The notes beneath the pieces were generated by a model, which had not been told where the DNA came from, did not search any database, and saw nothing but the letters and a program-made list of their open reading frames with translations. A DNA stretch of 64,000 bases, from contig JACYXH010000710.1 in NCBI GenBank assembly GCA_026745465.1, positions 45,001-109,000 of the forward strand, written 5' to 3'. How positions within the stretch are numbered: position 1 is the first letter of the stretch; the number at the start of each line of letters is the position of its first letter. Below are positions 33,300 to 46,134 of this stretch, piece after piece. The translations under genes and the position numbers were made by a program. The stretch is from Lota lota. Its lineage: Eukaryota; Chordata; Actinopteri; Gadiformes; Lotidae.

Positions 33300-35160
33300 T
33301 GTGTATAATACTGTCTATGTAGTGCTATGTAGTGTGTCTGTAGTGTGTATGATACCATGTGTCTGTGCAGTGTGTGTCTATGTAGTGTGTATTATACCGT
33401 GTGTCTATGTAGTGTGTCTATGTAGTGTGTATGATACTGTGTGTCTATGTAGTGTGTATGATACTGTGTGTCTATGTAGTGTGTATGATACCGTGTGTCT
33501 ATGTAGTGTGTATGATACTGTGTGTCTATGTAGTGTGTATGATACTGTGTGTATGATACCGTGTGTCTATGTAGTGTGTATGATACTGTGTGTCTATGTA
33601 GTGTGTGTCTATGTAGTGTGTATGATACTGTGTGTCTATGTAGTGTGTATGATACTGTGTGTCTATGTAGTGTGTATGATACTGTGTGTCTATGTAGTGT
33701 GTATGATACTGTGTCTATGTAGTGTGTATGATACTGTGTGTCTATGTAGTGTGTATGATACTGTGTGTCTATGTAGTGTGTATGATACTGTGTGTCTATG
33801 TAGTGTGTATGATACTGTGTGTCTATGTAGTGTGTATGATACTGTGTGTCTATGTAGTGTGTATGATACCGTGTGTCTATGTAGTGTGTATGATACTGTG
33901 TGTCTATGTAGTGTGTCTATGTAGTGTGTATGATACCGTGTGTCTATGTAGTGTGTATGATACAGTGTGTCTATGTAGTGTGTATGATACTGTGTGTATG
34001 ATACCGTGTGTCTATGTAGTGTGTATGATACTGTGTGTCTATGTAGTGTGTGTCTATGTAGTGTGTATGATACTGTGTGTCTATGTAGTGTGTATGATAC
34101 CGTGTGTCTATGTAGTGTGTCTATGTAGTGTGTATGATACTGTGTGTCTATGTAGTGTGTATGATACCGTGTGTCTATGTAGTGTGTATGATACTGTGTG
34201 TCTATGTAGTGTGTCTATGTAGTGTGTGTCTATGTAGTGTGTATGATACTGTGTGTCTATGTAGTGTGTATGATACTGTGTGTCTATGTAGTGTGTCTAT
34301 GTAGTGTGTATGATACCGTGTGTCTATGTAGTGTGTATGATACTGTGTGTCTATGTAGTGTGTATGATACTGTGTGTCTATGTAGTGTGTATGATACTGT
34401 GTGTCTATGTAGTGTGTATGATACCGTGTGTCTATGTAGTGTGTATGATACCGTGTGTCTATGTAGTGTGTATGATACCGTGTGTCTATGTAGTGTGTAT
34501 GATACTGTGTGTCTATGTAGTGTGTATGATACCGTGTGTCTATGTAGTGTGTATGATACTGTGTGTCTATGTAGTGTGTGTCTATGTAGTGTGTATGATA
34601 CTGTGTGTCTATGTAGTGTGTATGATACTGTGTGTCTATGTAGTGTGTATGATACTGTGTGTCTATGTAGTGTGTATGATACCGTGTGTCTATGTAGTGT
34701 GTATGATACTGTGTGTCTATGTAGTGTGTATGATACTGTGTGTCTATGTAGTGTGTATGATACCGTGTGTCTATGTAGTGTGTATGATACTGTGTGTCTA
34801 TGTAGTGTGTATGATACTGTGTGTCTATGTAGTGTGTATGATACTGTGTGTCTATGTAGTGTGTATGATACTGTGTGTCTATGTAGTGTGTATGATACCG
34901 TGTGTCTATGTAGTGTGTATGATACTGTGTGTCTATGTAGTGTGTCTATGATAGTGTGTATGTAGTGTGTCTATGTAGTGTGTATGATACTGTGTGTCTA
35001 TGTAGTGTGTATGATACTGTGTCTATGTAGTGTGTATGATACTGTGTGTCTATGTAGTGTGTATGATACTGTGTGTCTATGTAGTGTGTATGATACTGTG
35101 TGTCTATGTAGTGTGTATGATACTGTGTGTCTATGTAGTGTGTATGATACTGTGTGTCTA
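33300..35160. repeat. 25-bp minisatellite, about 75 copies
   Basis: Units of about 25 bases built from TGTCTATGTAGTGTGTATGA and a short variable end (ATACTG or ATACCG), with shorter deletion units interspersed. It fills 1.86 kb directly upstream of an mdm2 exon and creates long spurious Cys/Val/Tyr frames. C/T variants (ACTG versus ACCG) could reveal higher-order units. Confidence 0.95.
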
Positions 35161-35170
35161 TGGTTTCTAG

Positions 35171-35245
35171 GTGAGACCTTCGGCTGAGTTCCAGTCCCTC
35201 CTCATTCTGGCTGGAGCCTCTAAAGACCTCTTCACCATGAAGGAG
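35171..35245 (+). CDS. mdm2: mdm2 exon: start of the p53-binding (SWIB) domain
   Basis: Twenty-five codons (VRPSAEFQSLLILAGASKDL then FTMKE) between a TTCTAG acceptor and a GTAACC donor, phase 0 at both ends. Mdm2 binds p53 through this domain and ubiquitinates it. The reading matches the vertebrate Mdm2 exon ending in TMKE. Preceding exons (initiator Met) were not found in the window; the 25-bp minisatellite sits in the upstream intron. Confidence 0.85.
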
Positions 35246-35364
35246 GTAACCATGGGAACCATATGTGATTAGTGTTGTCAATATTATTACGTTATCCATC
35301 ATGAAGGCCTACCATATTATTTTGTTAGCAATATTATTAAAATGTTTTATAAATAATGTATAAC

Positions 35365-35970
35365 CTGGGTCAGTACATTAATAATAATATGAATCTGTAT
35401 TGTTATATCATAGGTCATGTATTACCTGGGTCAGTACATTAATAATAATATGAATCTGTATTGTTATATCATAGGTCATGCATTACCTGGGTCAGTACAT
35501 TAATAATAATATGAATCTGTATTGTTATATCATAGGTCATGCATTACCTGGGTCAGTACATTAATAATAATATGAATCTGTATTGTTATATCATAGGTCA
35601 TGCATTACCTGGGTCAGTACATTAATAATAATATGAATCTGTATTGTTATATCATAGGTCATGCATTACCTGGGTCAGTACATTAATAATAATATGAATC
35701 TGTATTGTTATATCATAGGTCATGCATTACCTGGGTCAGTACATTAATAATAATATGAATCTGTATTGTTATATCATAGGTCATGTATTATCTGGGTCAG
35801 TACATTAATAATAATAATATGAATCTGTATTGTTATATCATAGGTCATGTCATGTATTACCTGGGTCAGTACATTAATAATAATATGAATCTGTATTGTT
35901 ATATCATAGGTCATGTATTACCTGGGTCAGTACATTAATAATAATATGAATCTGTATTGTTATATCATAG
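35365..35970. repeat. Minisatellite carrying the mdm2 acceptor and exon start
   Basis: About nine or ten copies of a 62-65 base unit. Each contains TATATCATAG followed by GTCATGCATTACCTGGGTCA (or GTATTA), i.e. the splice acceptor plus about 26 bases of the next mdm2 exon. Only the last copy continues into the full exon. Confidence 0.93.
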
Positions 35971-36136
<166 letters not shown>

Positions 36137-36420
36137 TAGAAACACTTTCCCTCTCTTTACAACTCTCCAATCTTAGGCTGCAGCTTTAAAAAAAGAACTA
36201 GTCTTAATCATCTAACCCCGTTTCTGGAAACAGGACCTCTAAACACTGGTTCTGTGTGTCTTAAAGGGGGATATTATGCTTTTTCGTCTTTTCTCTTTGC
36301 TTTAGAGTGTTATATGCCGTTTTTATACATGTTTAAGGTCTGCTAAGCCAATGAATACCAAAGTCCGAGCCAGGGGAGAGTACTCAGACCCACCGAGAAC
36401 ACCCTTCATTTAGTTAAATT

Positions 36421-37140
36421 ACCTTTCAGATACCTGTAACACCTGTATGGAGAGGATACATTACCTAACCCTACGTACTGTCCAGCCAGATACCTGTAAC
36501 ACCTGTATGGAGAGGATACATTACCTAACCCTACGTACTGTCCAGCCAGATACCTGTAACACCTGTATGGAGAGGATACATTACCTAACCCTACGTACTG
36601 TCCAGCCAGATACCTGTAACACCTGTATGGAGAGGATACATTACCTAACCCTACGTACTGTCCAGCCAGATACCTGTAACACCTGTATGGAGAGGATACA
36701 TTACCTAACCCTACGTACTGTCCAGCCAGATACCTGTAACACCTGTATGGAGAGGATACATTACCTAACCCTACGTACTGTCCAGCCAGATACCTGTAAC
36801 ACCTGTATGGAGAGGATACATTACCTAACCCTACGTACTGTCCAGCCAGATACCTGTAACACCTGTATGGAGAGGATACATTACCTAACCCTACGTACTG
36901 TCCAGCCAGATACCTGTAACACCTGTATGGAGAGGATACATTACCTAACCCTACGTACTGTCCAGCCAGATACCTGTAACACCTGTATGGAGAGGATACA
37001 TTACCTAACCTACGTACTGTCCAGCCAGATACCTGTAACACCTGTATGGAGAGGATACATTACCTAACCCTACGTACTGTCCAGCCAGATACCTGTAACA
37101 CCTGTATGGAGAGGATACATTACCTAACCCTACGTACTGT
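36421..37140. repeat. 60-bp minisatellite, 12 copies, nearly identical
   Basis: Twelve almost perfect copies of a 60-base unit (containing ATACCTGTAACACCTGTATG and CCTAACCCTACGTACTGT) in an mdm2 intron. Because 60 is divisible by three, frames run open on both strands. One copy lacks a C at about 37010. No spacers, so not a CRISPR-like array. Confidence 0.97.
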
Positions 37141-37275
37141 AGAGATACTGACATCAGACCTACTCTAGTAGTACCCCCAAATGAAATGAACCCAAAGCAT
37201 AGTATGGTTACTTTAATCACCACATCTTGTGGAAACAGGACCTCTGAACACTGCTTGTGTGTGTGTGTGTTTCAG

Positions 37276-37320
37276 ATTCTTTTTTCCTTTAATTATCAAG
37301 AAACCTTGTAGCAGTTAAGA
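37276..37320 (+). CDS. mdm2: mdm2 exon: last part of the p53-binding domain, with +1 frameshift
   Basis: A GTTTCAG acceptor and a GTAAGG donor bound 45 bases. The first 28 read (R)FFFPLIIKK and the rest, after removing one extra A in the AAGAAACC run, align with the KNLVAVK end of the domain. Phase bookkeeping with both neighbours needs 44 bases, so one base is surplus. Short and divergent, but phase and position fit. Confidence 0.6.
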
Positions 37321-37329
37321 GTAAGGGAA

Positions 37330-37665
37330 AGATCTCCTCCTACACCTGCTAACTCCTGCATATCATAGCTCCTCCTCCTCTCTCTCCTCTAACTCCTACT
37401 CCTGCATATAACTCCTCTCTCTCCTCCTACACCTAGCTCCTGCTAACTCCTGCATATAATAACTCCTTATCCCTCTCCTCTTAACTCTTCCCCTAACTCC
37501 TCCTCCCTCTCCTCCTAACTCCTACTCCTGCTAACTCCTGCATATAATAACTCCTTATCCCTCTCCACCTCTTAACTCCTCCTCCCTCTCCTCCTAACTC
37601 CTACCTGCTAACTCCTGCATATAATAACTCCTCATCCCTCTCCTAACTCCTGAGAGAGAGATCAT
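37330..37665. repeat. CT-rich tract with CTCCTAACTCCTGCATAT motifs
   Basis: Imperfect pyrimidine-rich repeats (CTCCTCCTAACTCCTGC-like, with CATATAATAACTCC recurring) in the intron before the next small mdm2 exon. Confidence 0.8.
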
Positions 37666-37689
37666 CTAATGTGTCCATCTGTATTTCAG

Positions 37690-37730
37690 AGTCTCCTGAA
37701 GTCTCCCAACAACGCAATGGTCAGACAGAG
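37690..37730 (+). CDS. mdm2: mdm2 small exon, linker region
   Basis: Forty-one bases between ATTTCAG and GTAACG. In the phase left by the previous exon (one base) it reads SPEVSQQRNGQTE, a polar linker after the p53-binding domain. Sequence is weakly conserved; the call rests on splice sites and matching phases. Confidence 0.6.
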
Positions 37731-37810
37731 GTAACGCGCACACACACGCACGCACGCACACACACATATGGACGCAGGCGTGTGTTTATATAGCGTGTGT
37801 GTGTGTGTAG

Positions 37811-37856
37811 GGGCAGTCAGTGTCTCCTGAATCCACCAGGAGAAGCGGTGAACCGG
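37811..37856 (+). CDS. mdm2: mdm2 small exon, linker region
   Basis: Forty-six bases between GTGTAG and GTGAGT, read GQSVSPESTRRSGEP plus one base. Phases fit the exons on both sides. Ser/Arg-rich linker before the nuclear localisation region. Confidence 0.6.
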
Positions 37857-38456
37857 GTGAGTACTGTACAGACAGACAGACAGACACCAGTCATTGTACT
37901 TTGGGTGTTTGGATTTGAGTTAACATGGGAAGTGATCAAATGATTTACAATAATCAAATTATTAATATAAACACTCTTGAGTTTGAAGGCTTTTGTTATT
38001 GTTTCAGTATCGCTATGGAGATATCTAGGCAGGGATCTCGAAGTATAGCATATAATACATATAAAATACATATATTATATAAAGGCCTCACACCAAGTTA
38101 TTACAATATTCTTTTATATATTACATTATAATAATATATAACTAGACATGTCGCCGTGCGCATGTTCTGAAGAAGATGCGTGTGTTGCTTGAGCCGCCTT
38201 GTCATGTGTGCAATGTAGCCGTGAGCAATGCTAACATGCTAATGCTAATAAGCGAGCACGCTTCAAGGCCCTGGGCCCCTCGGAAGAGGGCTTGTGATTG
38301 GTTGAAGGACGTTGGCTCATTTGCATGTATTTTTTTACCTCAATCAAAAAATATAATACATAAGTGTAAAATAAATACGTTAGTATATTATATAAAGGCC
38401 TGCACACAGCGAAGTTACTATATAACAATGTAACGTGTTGACGCGGTCTGGTCCAG

Positions 38457-38632
38457 GTCCATCGGGCGCCATAGAGGAGGAGCAGGAGCAGCAGCAGGAG
38501 GAGCAGCAGGAGGGAGGGAGGAAGCGAAGGCACTCTGATAGTTTCTCTGTGACCTCAGATGACACCCTGTCCTGGCATGGACTCGCAAATGACACAGACT
38601 GCCACAGCCAGGCATCTGACATACACAGTACG
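38457..38632 (+). CDS. mdm2: mdm2 exon: Glu/Gln-rich linker and nuclear localisation region
   Basis: Between TCCAG and GTGAGC. Reads PSGAIEEEQEQQQ..., then GGRKRRHSDSFSVTSDDTLS, matching the Mdm2 basic nuclear localisation signal with its following Ser-rich segment. The Glu/Gln stretch comes from a GAGCAG-type repeat. Phases fit both neighbours. Confidence 0.82.
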
Positions 38633-38639
38633 GTGAGCA

Positions 38640-38954
38640 CACGCCTGCTGTCTGTCTGTCTGTCTGTCTCTCTCTGTCTCTGTGTTTCTCTCTCTCTTTG
38701 TCTGTCTCTCTGTCTGTCTCTGTGTTTCAAACTCGCTGTCTCTGTCTATATGTGTCTCTATGTGTCTCTCTCTCTGTCTCTACATGTGTCTCGGTCTCTA
38801 TCTGTGTCTCTCTCTGACTCTCTGTCTCTCTCTGTGTCTCTCTGTCTCTATCTCTGTCCCTATTGCTCTCTCTGTCTATATGTGTGTCTCTCTGTCTCTA
38901 TGTGTCTCTCTCTCTGTCTCTATATGTGTCTCTGTCTATCTGTTTCTGTGTGTG
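38640..38954. repeat. CTGTCT/CTCT-rich imperfect repeat
   Basis: Degenerate TCTGTCTCTCTCTGTCTC-type array in the mdm2 intron, ending where the GTAGGTGAGTGA minisatellite begins. Confidence 0.85.
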
Positions 38955-39613
38955 TGTAGGTGAGTGATAACTTCAGTGTGTATTTCTAATGTGTGTGTGT
39001 AGGTGAGTGATACTTCAGTGTGTATTTCTAATGTGTGTGTGTAGGTGAGTGATACTTCAGTGTGTATTTCTAATGTGTGTGTAGGTGAGTGATACTTCAG
39101 TGTGTATTTCTAATGTGTGTGTGTAGGTGAGTGATACTTCAGTGTGTATTTCTAATGTGTGTGTAGGTGAGTGATACTTCAGTGTGTATTTCTAATGTGT
39201 GTGTGTAGGTGAGTGATACTTCAGTGTGTATTTCTAATGTGTGTGTAGGTGAGTGATACTTCAGTGTGTATTTCTAATGTGTGTGTAGGTGAGTGATACT
39301 TCAGTGTGTATTTCTAATGTGTGTGTGTGTGTGAGTGATACTTCAGTGTGTATTTCTAATGTGTGTGTAGGTGAGTGATACTTCAGTGTGTATTTCTAAT
39401 GTGTGTGTAGGTGAGTGATACTTCAGTGTGTATTTCTAATGTGTGTGTAGGTGAGTGATAACTTCAGTGTGTATTTCTAATGTGTGTGTAGGTGAGTGAT
39501 ACTTCAGTGTGTATTTCTAATGTGTGTGTAGGTGAGTGATAACTTCAGTGTGTATTTCTAATGTGTGTGTAGTGTGAGTGATACTTCAGTGTGTATTTCT
39601 AATGTGTGTGTAG
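38955..39613. repeat. Minisatellite carrying the mdm2 acceptor and exon start
   Basis: About sixteen copies of a 40-43 base unit with GTGTGTGTAG followed by GTGAGTGATA(A)CTTCAGTGTG. Each repeats the acceptor and the first 19-20 bases of the next exon (VSDNFSV). Most copies lack one A relative to the exon. Confidence 0.93.
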
Positions 39614-39706
39614 GTGAGTGATAACTTCAGTGTAGAGTTTGAGGTGTTGTCTCTGGACTCTGAGGACTACAGTGATGAAGAAACGTCATTATCTGGGGAT
39701 GACCAG
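39614..39706 (+). CDS. mdm2: mdm2 exon: acidic domain
   Basis: Thirty-one codons, VSDNFSVEFEVLSLDSEDYS to SGDDQ, phase 0 on both sides. This is the well-conserved start of the Mdm2 acidic domain, which contacts the p53 core and ribosomal proteins. The acceptor is the last of a long row of near-identical acceptors. Confidence 0.93.
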
Positions 39707-40329
39707 GTACACACACACACATGCATGACATACAACACAATACACGCACACACACATGTGCATGACATACAACACAATACACGCACACACACGTGCATGA
39801 TATACAACACAATACACACTACATACCTTCTGGGGATGACCAGGTACACACACTAAACAATTTATATATTACACACACTATACACATATACTACACACTA
39901 TACACTACACACTACACTATATACTACACACTATATACTACACACTATGTATTACACACTTACACTATATACTAAACACACACTATATACTACACACTGT
40001 ACACTATATACTACACTATATACTACACACCATATACTACACACTACACTATATACTACTATATAAACATAATTTATATTAAAAAACACTAAGATATAAA
40101 TTAGAAGTTTCTAGTTAATCTAAATCTAAAGACTATTATTTACACGTATGTTTGATGTACTATGTATACTAATATATACCTATTTTCCGCACTATATACT
40201 ACACATTATAACACTTCAATAACTATTTTAGAACTATGTTTATCATATATACACCATATATAATATAGAATAGAAGATACTATAAACTATTTGACTTATT
40301 TTCTACATCCACTAGATATTCTATAGAGA
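39707..40329. repeat. CA-rich then TACACACTATA-rich intronic sequence
   Basis: Starts with a roughly 60-bp repeat of ACACACATGCATGACATACA type that again includes GGGGATGACCAGGTACACAC (exon end plus donor) at 39831-39850. It then passes into degenerate ACTATATACTACACAC repeats and AT-rich DNA. Confidence 0.8.
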
Positions 40330-40860
40330 TTACGTCTTTCATAAAACAAAGCACCAGAAGGATAAAACTATGTTATGTGTGCTACTGTTGCCTTCATTCG
40401 AATATACTGTAGAGACGCTACTTGCTGCTCTCTGTTCAACAACCCACATTCGAGTTTGTCCTCTAACTGTGGCCATCTCCTTTGTTCCCTCGGAAACTCT
40501 GTTAGTCTTTTTACTGGCGCAGGTCATCTTCTTGCTTCCTCCACTCCGTACCATTGATTCATAATGAACTCTCGCTGCTGCTCTATTCCAACTACTGCGT
40601 GACCGATAGCCTTGAGCTTGAACTCTGCGTCGTAAGCGTGTCTCTTGAAGGTGCCATTTTGTCCTTTATACACACACAAGTGGTGTACTGTGAGTAACAC
40701 AGTAGCTGTTTACTGACTACTGCTGCAACTCGGCTGTAGTTTACCAGTCATACTAAAACATTTTGACAGAGCGCCTTGATCCATATATAGGCGTCCGATT
40801 ATAAGTCGTGAGAAAATTAAAGGTTTTAAGTGCGCCTTATATAAAATACGGTATGTATAT
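40330..40860 (-). mobile_element. Decayed pogo/Tigger-like DNA transposon
   Basis: The minus strand encodes a shifted reading with YDAEFKLKAIGHAV...INESMV-like and TTK.FRGNKGRWP-like pieces, typical of the N-terminal DNA-binding part of pogo/Tigger transposases. At 40785-40855 GCGTCCGATTATAAG and GTGCGCCTTATA...AATACGGTA match the terminal region of such elements. Several frameshifts; inactive. Confidence 0.65.
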
Positions 40861-40987
40861 TAATACTATATATATTATATAAATATTATAGACTATGTAA
40901 ATAATATAAATATATATATATTTCTACCATATATATATATGTATATAAATACTGAAAATATGTATACACTAACTTCTCTTTCCTCAG

Positions 40988-41056
40988 GTCTATGAGGTCA
41001 ACATCACCGAAGCAGAGGAAGACTCTTCTGATGAAGATCCTGAGATCACACAGGCT
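40988..41056 (+). CDS. mdm2: mdm2 exon: end of acidic domain
   Basis: Twenty-three codons, VYEVNITEAEEDSSDEDPEI then TQA, phase 0 both sides, acceptor TCCTCAG. Matches the Mdm2 segment just before the zinc finger of other vertebrates. Confidence 0.92.
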
Positions 41057-41060
41057 GTGA

Positions 41061-41360
<300 letters not shown>

Positions 41361-41635
41361 ACCCCTCCCCCATCCAGAGTGTAGTACCACTCCCCCTAAC
41401 CCTCCGCCCTAGTAACCAAGAAGGATTATGAAGACACAATGAAGGATTGGACAGAACGCTGGGGCTAAGGTTGGGTCTCTAGGTGTGTTAGCAAGAGCTA
41501 TGTTTGGTTATATGTTTTTGTTGAATTTTTTATTTATTGAACCTGTACAGTATAAAGATGAATCTGAATGATACTGAAAAATGTAGATCTTGTATTCATT
41601 TGAATCAATTGTATTTAAAGGGCCCCTATTATACC
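41361..41635 (+). other. mdm2 3' untranslated region, probable
   Basis: Directly follows the stop. It includes an imperfect repeat of CCATCCAGAGTGTAGTA from the coding end (41371-41388), so even the 3' end of the exon has been partly duplicated. No AATAAA clearly placed. Confidence 0.5.
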
Positions 41636-42499
<864 letters not shown>

Positions 42500-44316
42500 T
42501 GGTCTGTCACCCCCCCCCCCTCTAACCTCCACTCTCCTACCTCCTACCTTAACCTCCCTTCTCCCTCCCCTTTACCTCACCCCTCCTATCTACCTACCCC
42601 CCAACCTCCTGCCCATCTACCCTACCCCCTCAACCTCCCCCCTCCCTAACCTCTCTCCTACCTCCTCTACCTTAACCTCCCATCTTCCTCCTACCCTCAG
42701 CTTAACTTCCCTTCTCCCTCCCCTTTACCTCACCCCTCCTATCTACCCTACCCCCTCAACCTCCCCCCTCCCATCTACCCTACCCACCCACCCCACTACC
42801 CTCACCTCAGCTTCCCCTCTCTCCCCCTTACCTCACCCCTCCCATCTACCCTACCCCCTCAACCTCCCCCCTCCCTCTTCTACCCTAACCACCCCACTAC
42901 CTCACCCTCAGCTAACTTCCCCTCTCCCCCCTTTACCTCCCCCCCTCCCATCTACCCTACCCCCTCAACCTCTCCCCCACCATCTACCCTAACCACCCCA
43001 CCCTCTACACCTTAACCTCACCCCTCCCTCCCTCTACCCACCCCCCTCAACCTCCCCCCCCATCTACCCTACCACCCCACTACCCTCACCTCAGCCCCTT
43101 CCCCTCTCCCCCCCTTTACCTCACCCCTCCCATCTACCCTACTACCCCTCAACCTCCCCCCACCTCACCCTAACCTCTCTCCTACCTCCTCTACCTAACC
43201 TCCCATCTCCTCCTACCCTCAGCTTAACTTCCCTTCTCCCTCCACTTTACCTCACCCCTCCTATCTACCCTAACCCCTCAAACCTCCCCCCACCCATCTA
43301 CCCTACCCCCTCAACCTCTCCCTAACTCTCTATTCCTCTACCTTAACCTCCCATCTTCCTCTACCTCAGCTTAACTTCCCTTCTCCCTCCCCTTTACCTC
43401 ACCCCTCCTATCTACCCTACCCCCTCAACCTCCCCCTATCTACCCTAACCACCCACTACCCTCACCTAGCTTCCCTACACCCTAACCTCCCCCTCTCTTC
43501 ACCCTCATTTTAACCTCCCATCTACCCTAACCATCTCTACCTTAATCTCAACCTAACTCCACCTCTACTAACCTCCTCTACCTTAACCTCCCAACCTCAG
43601 CTTAACTTCCCCTCTCCCTCCCCTTTATCTCACCCCTCCTATCTACCCTACCCCTCAACCTCCCCCCTCCCATCTACCCTACCCACCCCCTACACCTACT
43701 CTCTTCTCTTTACCTCCATCTACCCTACCCCCTCAACCTCCCCCTCCCATCTACCCTAACCACCCCACTACCTACCTCAGCTTAACTTCCCCTACTTTAC
43801 CTCCCCCCTCCCATCTACCCTACCCCCTAACCCTCCCTCTACCCTAACCCACCCCCCTCACCTCAGCCCCCCTTTACCTACCCCCCTCTATCTAACTACC
43901 TCAGCTTCCCCTCTCTTTACCTCACCCCTCATCTACCCTACCCCCTAACCTCCCCCCTACATCTACCCTACCCCTCAACCTACCTCATCTAACCCTACCA
44001 CCCACCCCCCTAACCCGCCCAACACTACCTAACCCTAACACTACCTAACCCTAACTCTAGTCTATCTAAAGCTAGCCCTAACACTACCTATCTAACGCTA
44101 GCCTTAACACTACCTAGCCCTAACACTACCTAACCCTAACACTACCTAACCCTAACTCTTCTCTATCTAAAGCTAGCCCTAACACTACCTAACCCTAACT
44201 CTTCTCTATCTAAAGCTAGCCCTAACACTACCTAACCCTAACACTACCTAACCCTAACACTACCTAGCCCTAACACTACCTAGCCCTAACACTACCTAAC
44301 CCTAACTCTAACTCTG
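42500..44316. repeat. C-rich degenerate tandem array, 1.8 kb
   Basis: Almost no G on the plus strand for about 1.5 kb: degenerate units of CCCTCAACCTCCCCCCTCCC and ATCTACCCTACC type. From about 44010 it becomes CCTAACCCTAACACTAC units with telomere-like CCCTAA blocks. It ends directly at the duplicated astn1 exon. Confidence 0.9.
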
Positions 44317-44760
<444 letters not shown>

Positions 44761-44839
44761 TGACTACTTCCTGTCTGCCTTTTCTTCATCTTACCCTGTA
44801 CCTAACCCACCTATACCAACCCCTATAGCTAACCCATGT

Positions 44840-45235
44840 ATACCTGGTTGTTAGAGGTCTGGTTGTTAGGGGTTAGGGGTCTGGTTGTTAAGGATCAGGG
44901 GTCTGGTTGGTAGGGGTCAGGGGTCTGCTTGTTAAGGGTGTTAGGGGTCAGGGGTCTGGTTGTTAGGGGTCAGGGGTCTGCTTGTTAAGGGTTTTGTTGT
45001 TATGGGTCAGGGGTCTGGTTGTTAGGGGTCAGGGGTCTGGTTGTTAGGGGTCTGGTTGTTAGGGGTCAGGGGTCTGGTTGTTAGGGGTCTGGTTGTTAGG
45101 GGTCAGGGGTCTGGTTCTTAGTTAAGGGTTTTGTTGTTAGGGGTCAGGGGTCTGGTTGTTAGGGTGTTGTTAGGGGTCAGGGGTCTGGTTGTTGCGGTCT
45201 GATTGTTAGGGGTCAGGTCCCTAACCCTGGGCTGC
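44840..45235. repeat. GGGGTCTGGTTGTTAG minisatellite
   Basis: Short variable units combining GGGGTCAGGGGTCTGGTTGTTA with deletions, filling the intron between the two astn1 exons. Confidence 0.92.
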
Positions 45236-45254
45236 TGGGTGATTTGGTTCCCAG

Positions 45255-45485
45255 GAAGGCGAGTCTGATCCTGTCCCAGCTGGACGAGCTGTCAGGATGG
45301 TGTCGGGGCCTCCTCCAGGAACCCAAGATCGGACTGCGCCGGATGTCCCTGAGGTTCTTGTAATGTCGCTACAGCGACACCAAGGCGTTCGGTCTCAACT
45401 GGGTGGACCTGGGGCAGGACCTCCGCAAGGCCTGCGAGGAGCAGCCGTCATGTACAACGACTACGGCGAGGCCAGGGACCTCTGA
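45255..45485 (+). CDS. astn1: astn1 last coding exon, with in-frame stop and one-base loss
   Basis: Acceptor TTCCCAG; reads [35 protein letters not shown], then TAA (45360-45362), then [20 protein letters not shown] and RKACEEQP. One G appears to be missing near 45448, because the expected end ([11 protein letters not shown], stop TGA) lies in the next frame and finishes at 45485. Family comparison shows the TAA falls at a normally sense position. So the copy is broken or mis-sequenced. Type kept as CDS since the rest is well conserved. Confidence 0.78.
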   Translation, partial: EGESDPVPAGRAVRMVSGPPPGTQDRTAPDVPEVLVMSLQRHQGVRSQLGGPGAGPPQGLRGAAVMYNDYGEARDL

Positions 45486-45884
45486 GACCACAGCGCCCTC
45501 TCTGGTAATTAAAGGTCAATACGGCCACGGCTAGAATCCATCTGAGTGGTGGGAGTCCCTGGAGCTGAAATAATACACCTTTAATTGGCTTCCATGCTGA
45601 ACCGCTGAGTTGTGCGGGTCTTGACAACATCATGAGTACGACTTCACAGACCCAAGGCGCCAATTTCTTTGTTTTTATAACTGAAAATACAATTTATCTT
45701 CTGGCTGTGGTTGAGTTACATTTTGTCTGTACTATAAAGTATAGTATAGACTATAAAGTATCTAAATATGATTTTTACACTCAAATGATTTGTTAGAAAC
45801 AGAAATAAAGAGAACAAATAGGATGAATAGTTGGTGCAAAACTGCTAATAAAACCTTTATGTCTAAACCATATACACATTAAAT
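45486..45884. other. astn1 3' flank, no further gene seen
   Basis: Unique sequence after the astn1 end, AT-rich from 45700, with AATAAA at about 45806 on the plus strand as a possible polyadenylation signal. Confidence 0.45.
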
Positions 45885-46060
45885 GAATTAGGACTAAACC
45901 ATTACCCATGAAGAGAATTAAGGACTAAACCATTACCCATGAAGAGAATTAAGACTAAACCATTACCCATGAAGAGAATTAAGACTAAACCATTACCCAT
46001 GAAGAGAATTAGGACTAAACCATTACCCATGAAGAGAATTAGGACCAAACCATTTACCCA
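45885..46060. repeat. About 28-bp tandem repeat, six copies
   Basis: Units containing GACTAAACCATTACCCATGA and AGAGAATTA, slightly diverged at both ends. Confidence 0.92.
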
Positions 46061-46134
46061 TTAAGATAATTAGGACCAAAGCAATTTACGCATGAAGATT
46101 ATTAGTTAATGATCCAGAGCCAGTCAGAAAACAG

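Noticed and set aside
33190-34965. Long Cys/Val/Tyr open frames
   Set aside because: 25-bp minisatellite; frames shift between units and no gene model fits.
36421-37140. CRISPR-like regular array
   Set aside because: Contiguous identical 60-base units with no spacers in a eukaryotic intron; a minisatellite.
44010-44316. Interstitial telomere
   Set aside because: CCCTAA blocks are interrupted by ACACTAC and TCTAGT units with no long pure run; better described as a degenerate minisatellite.
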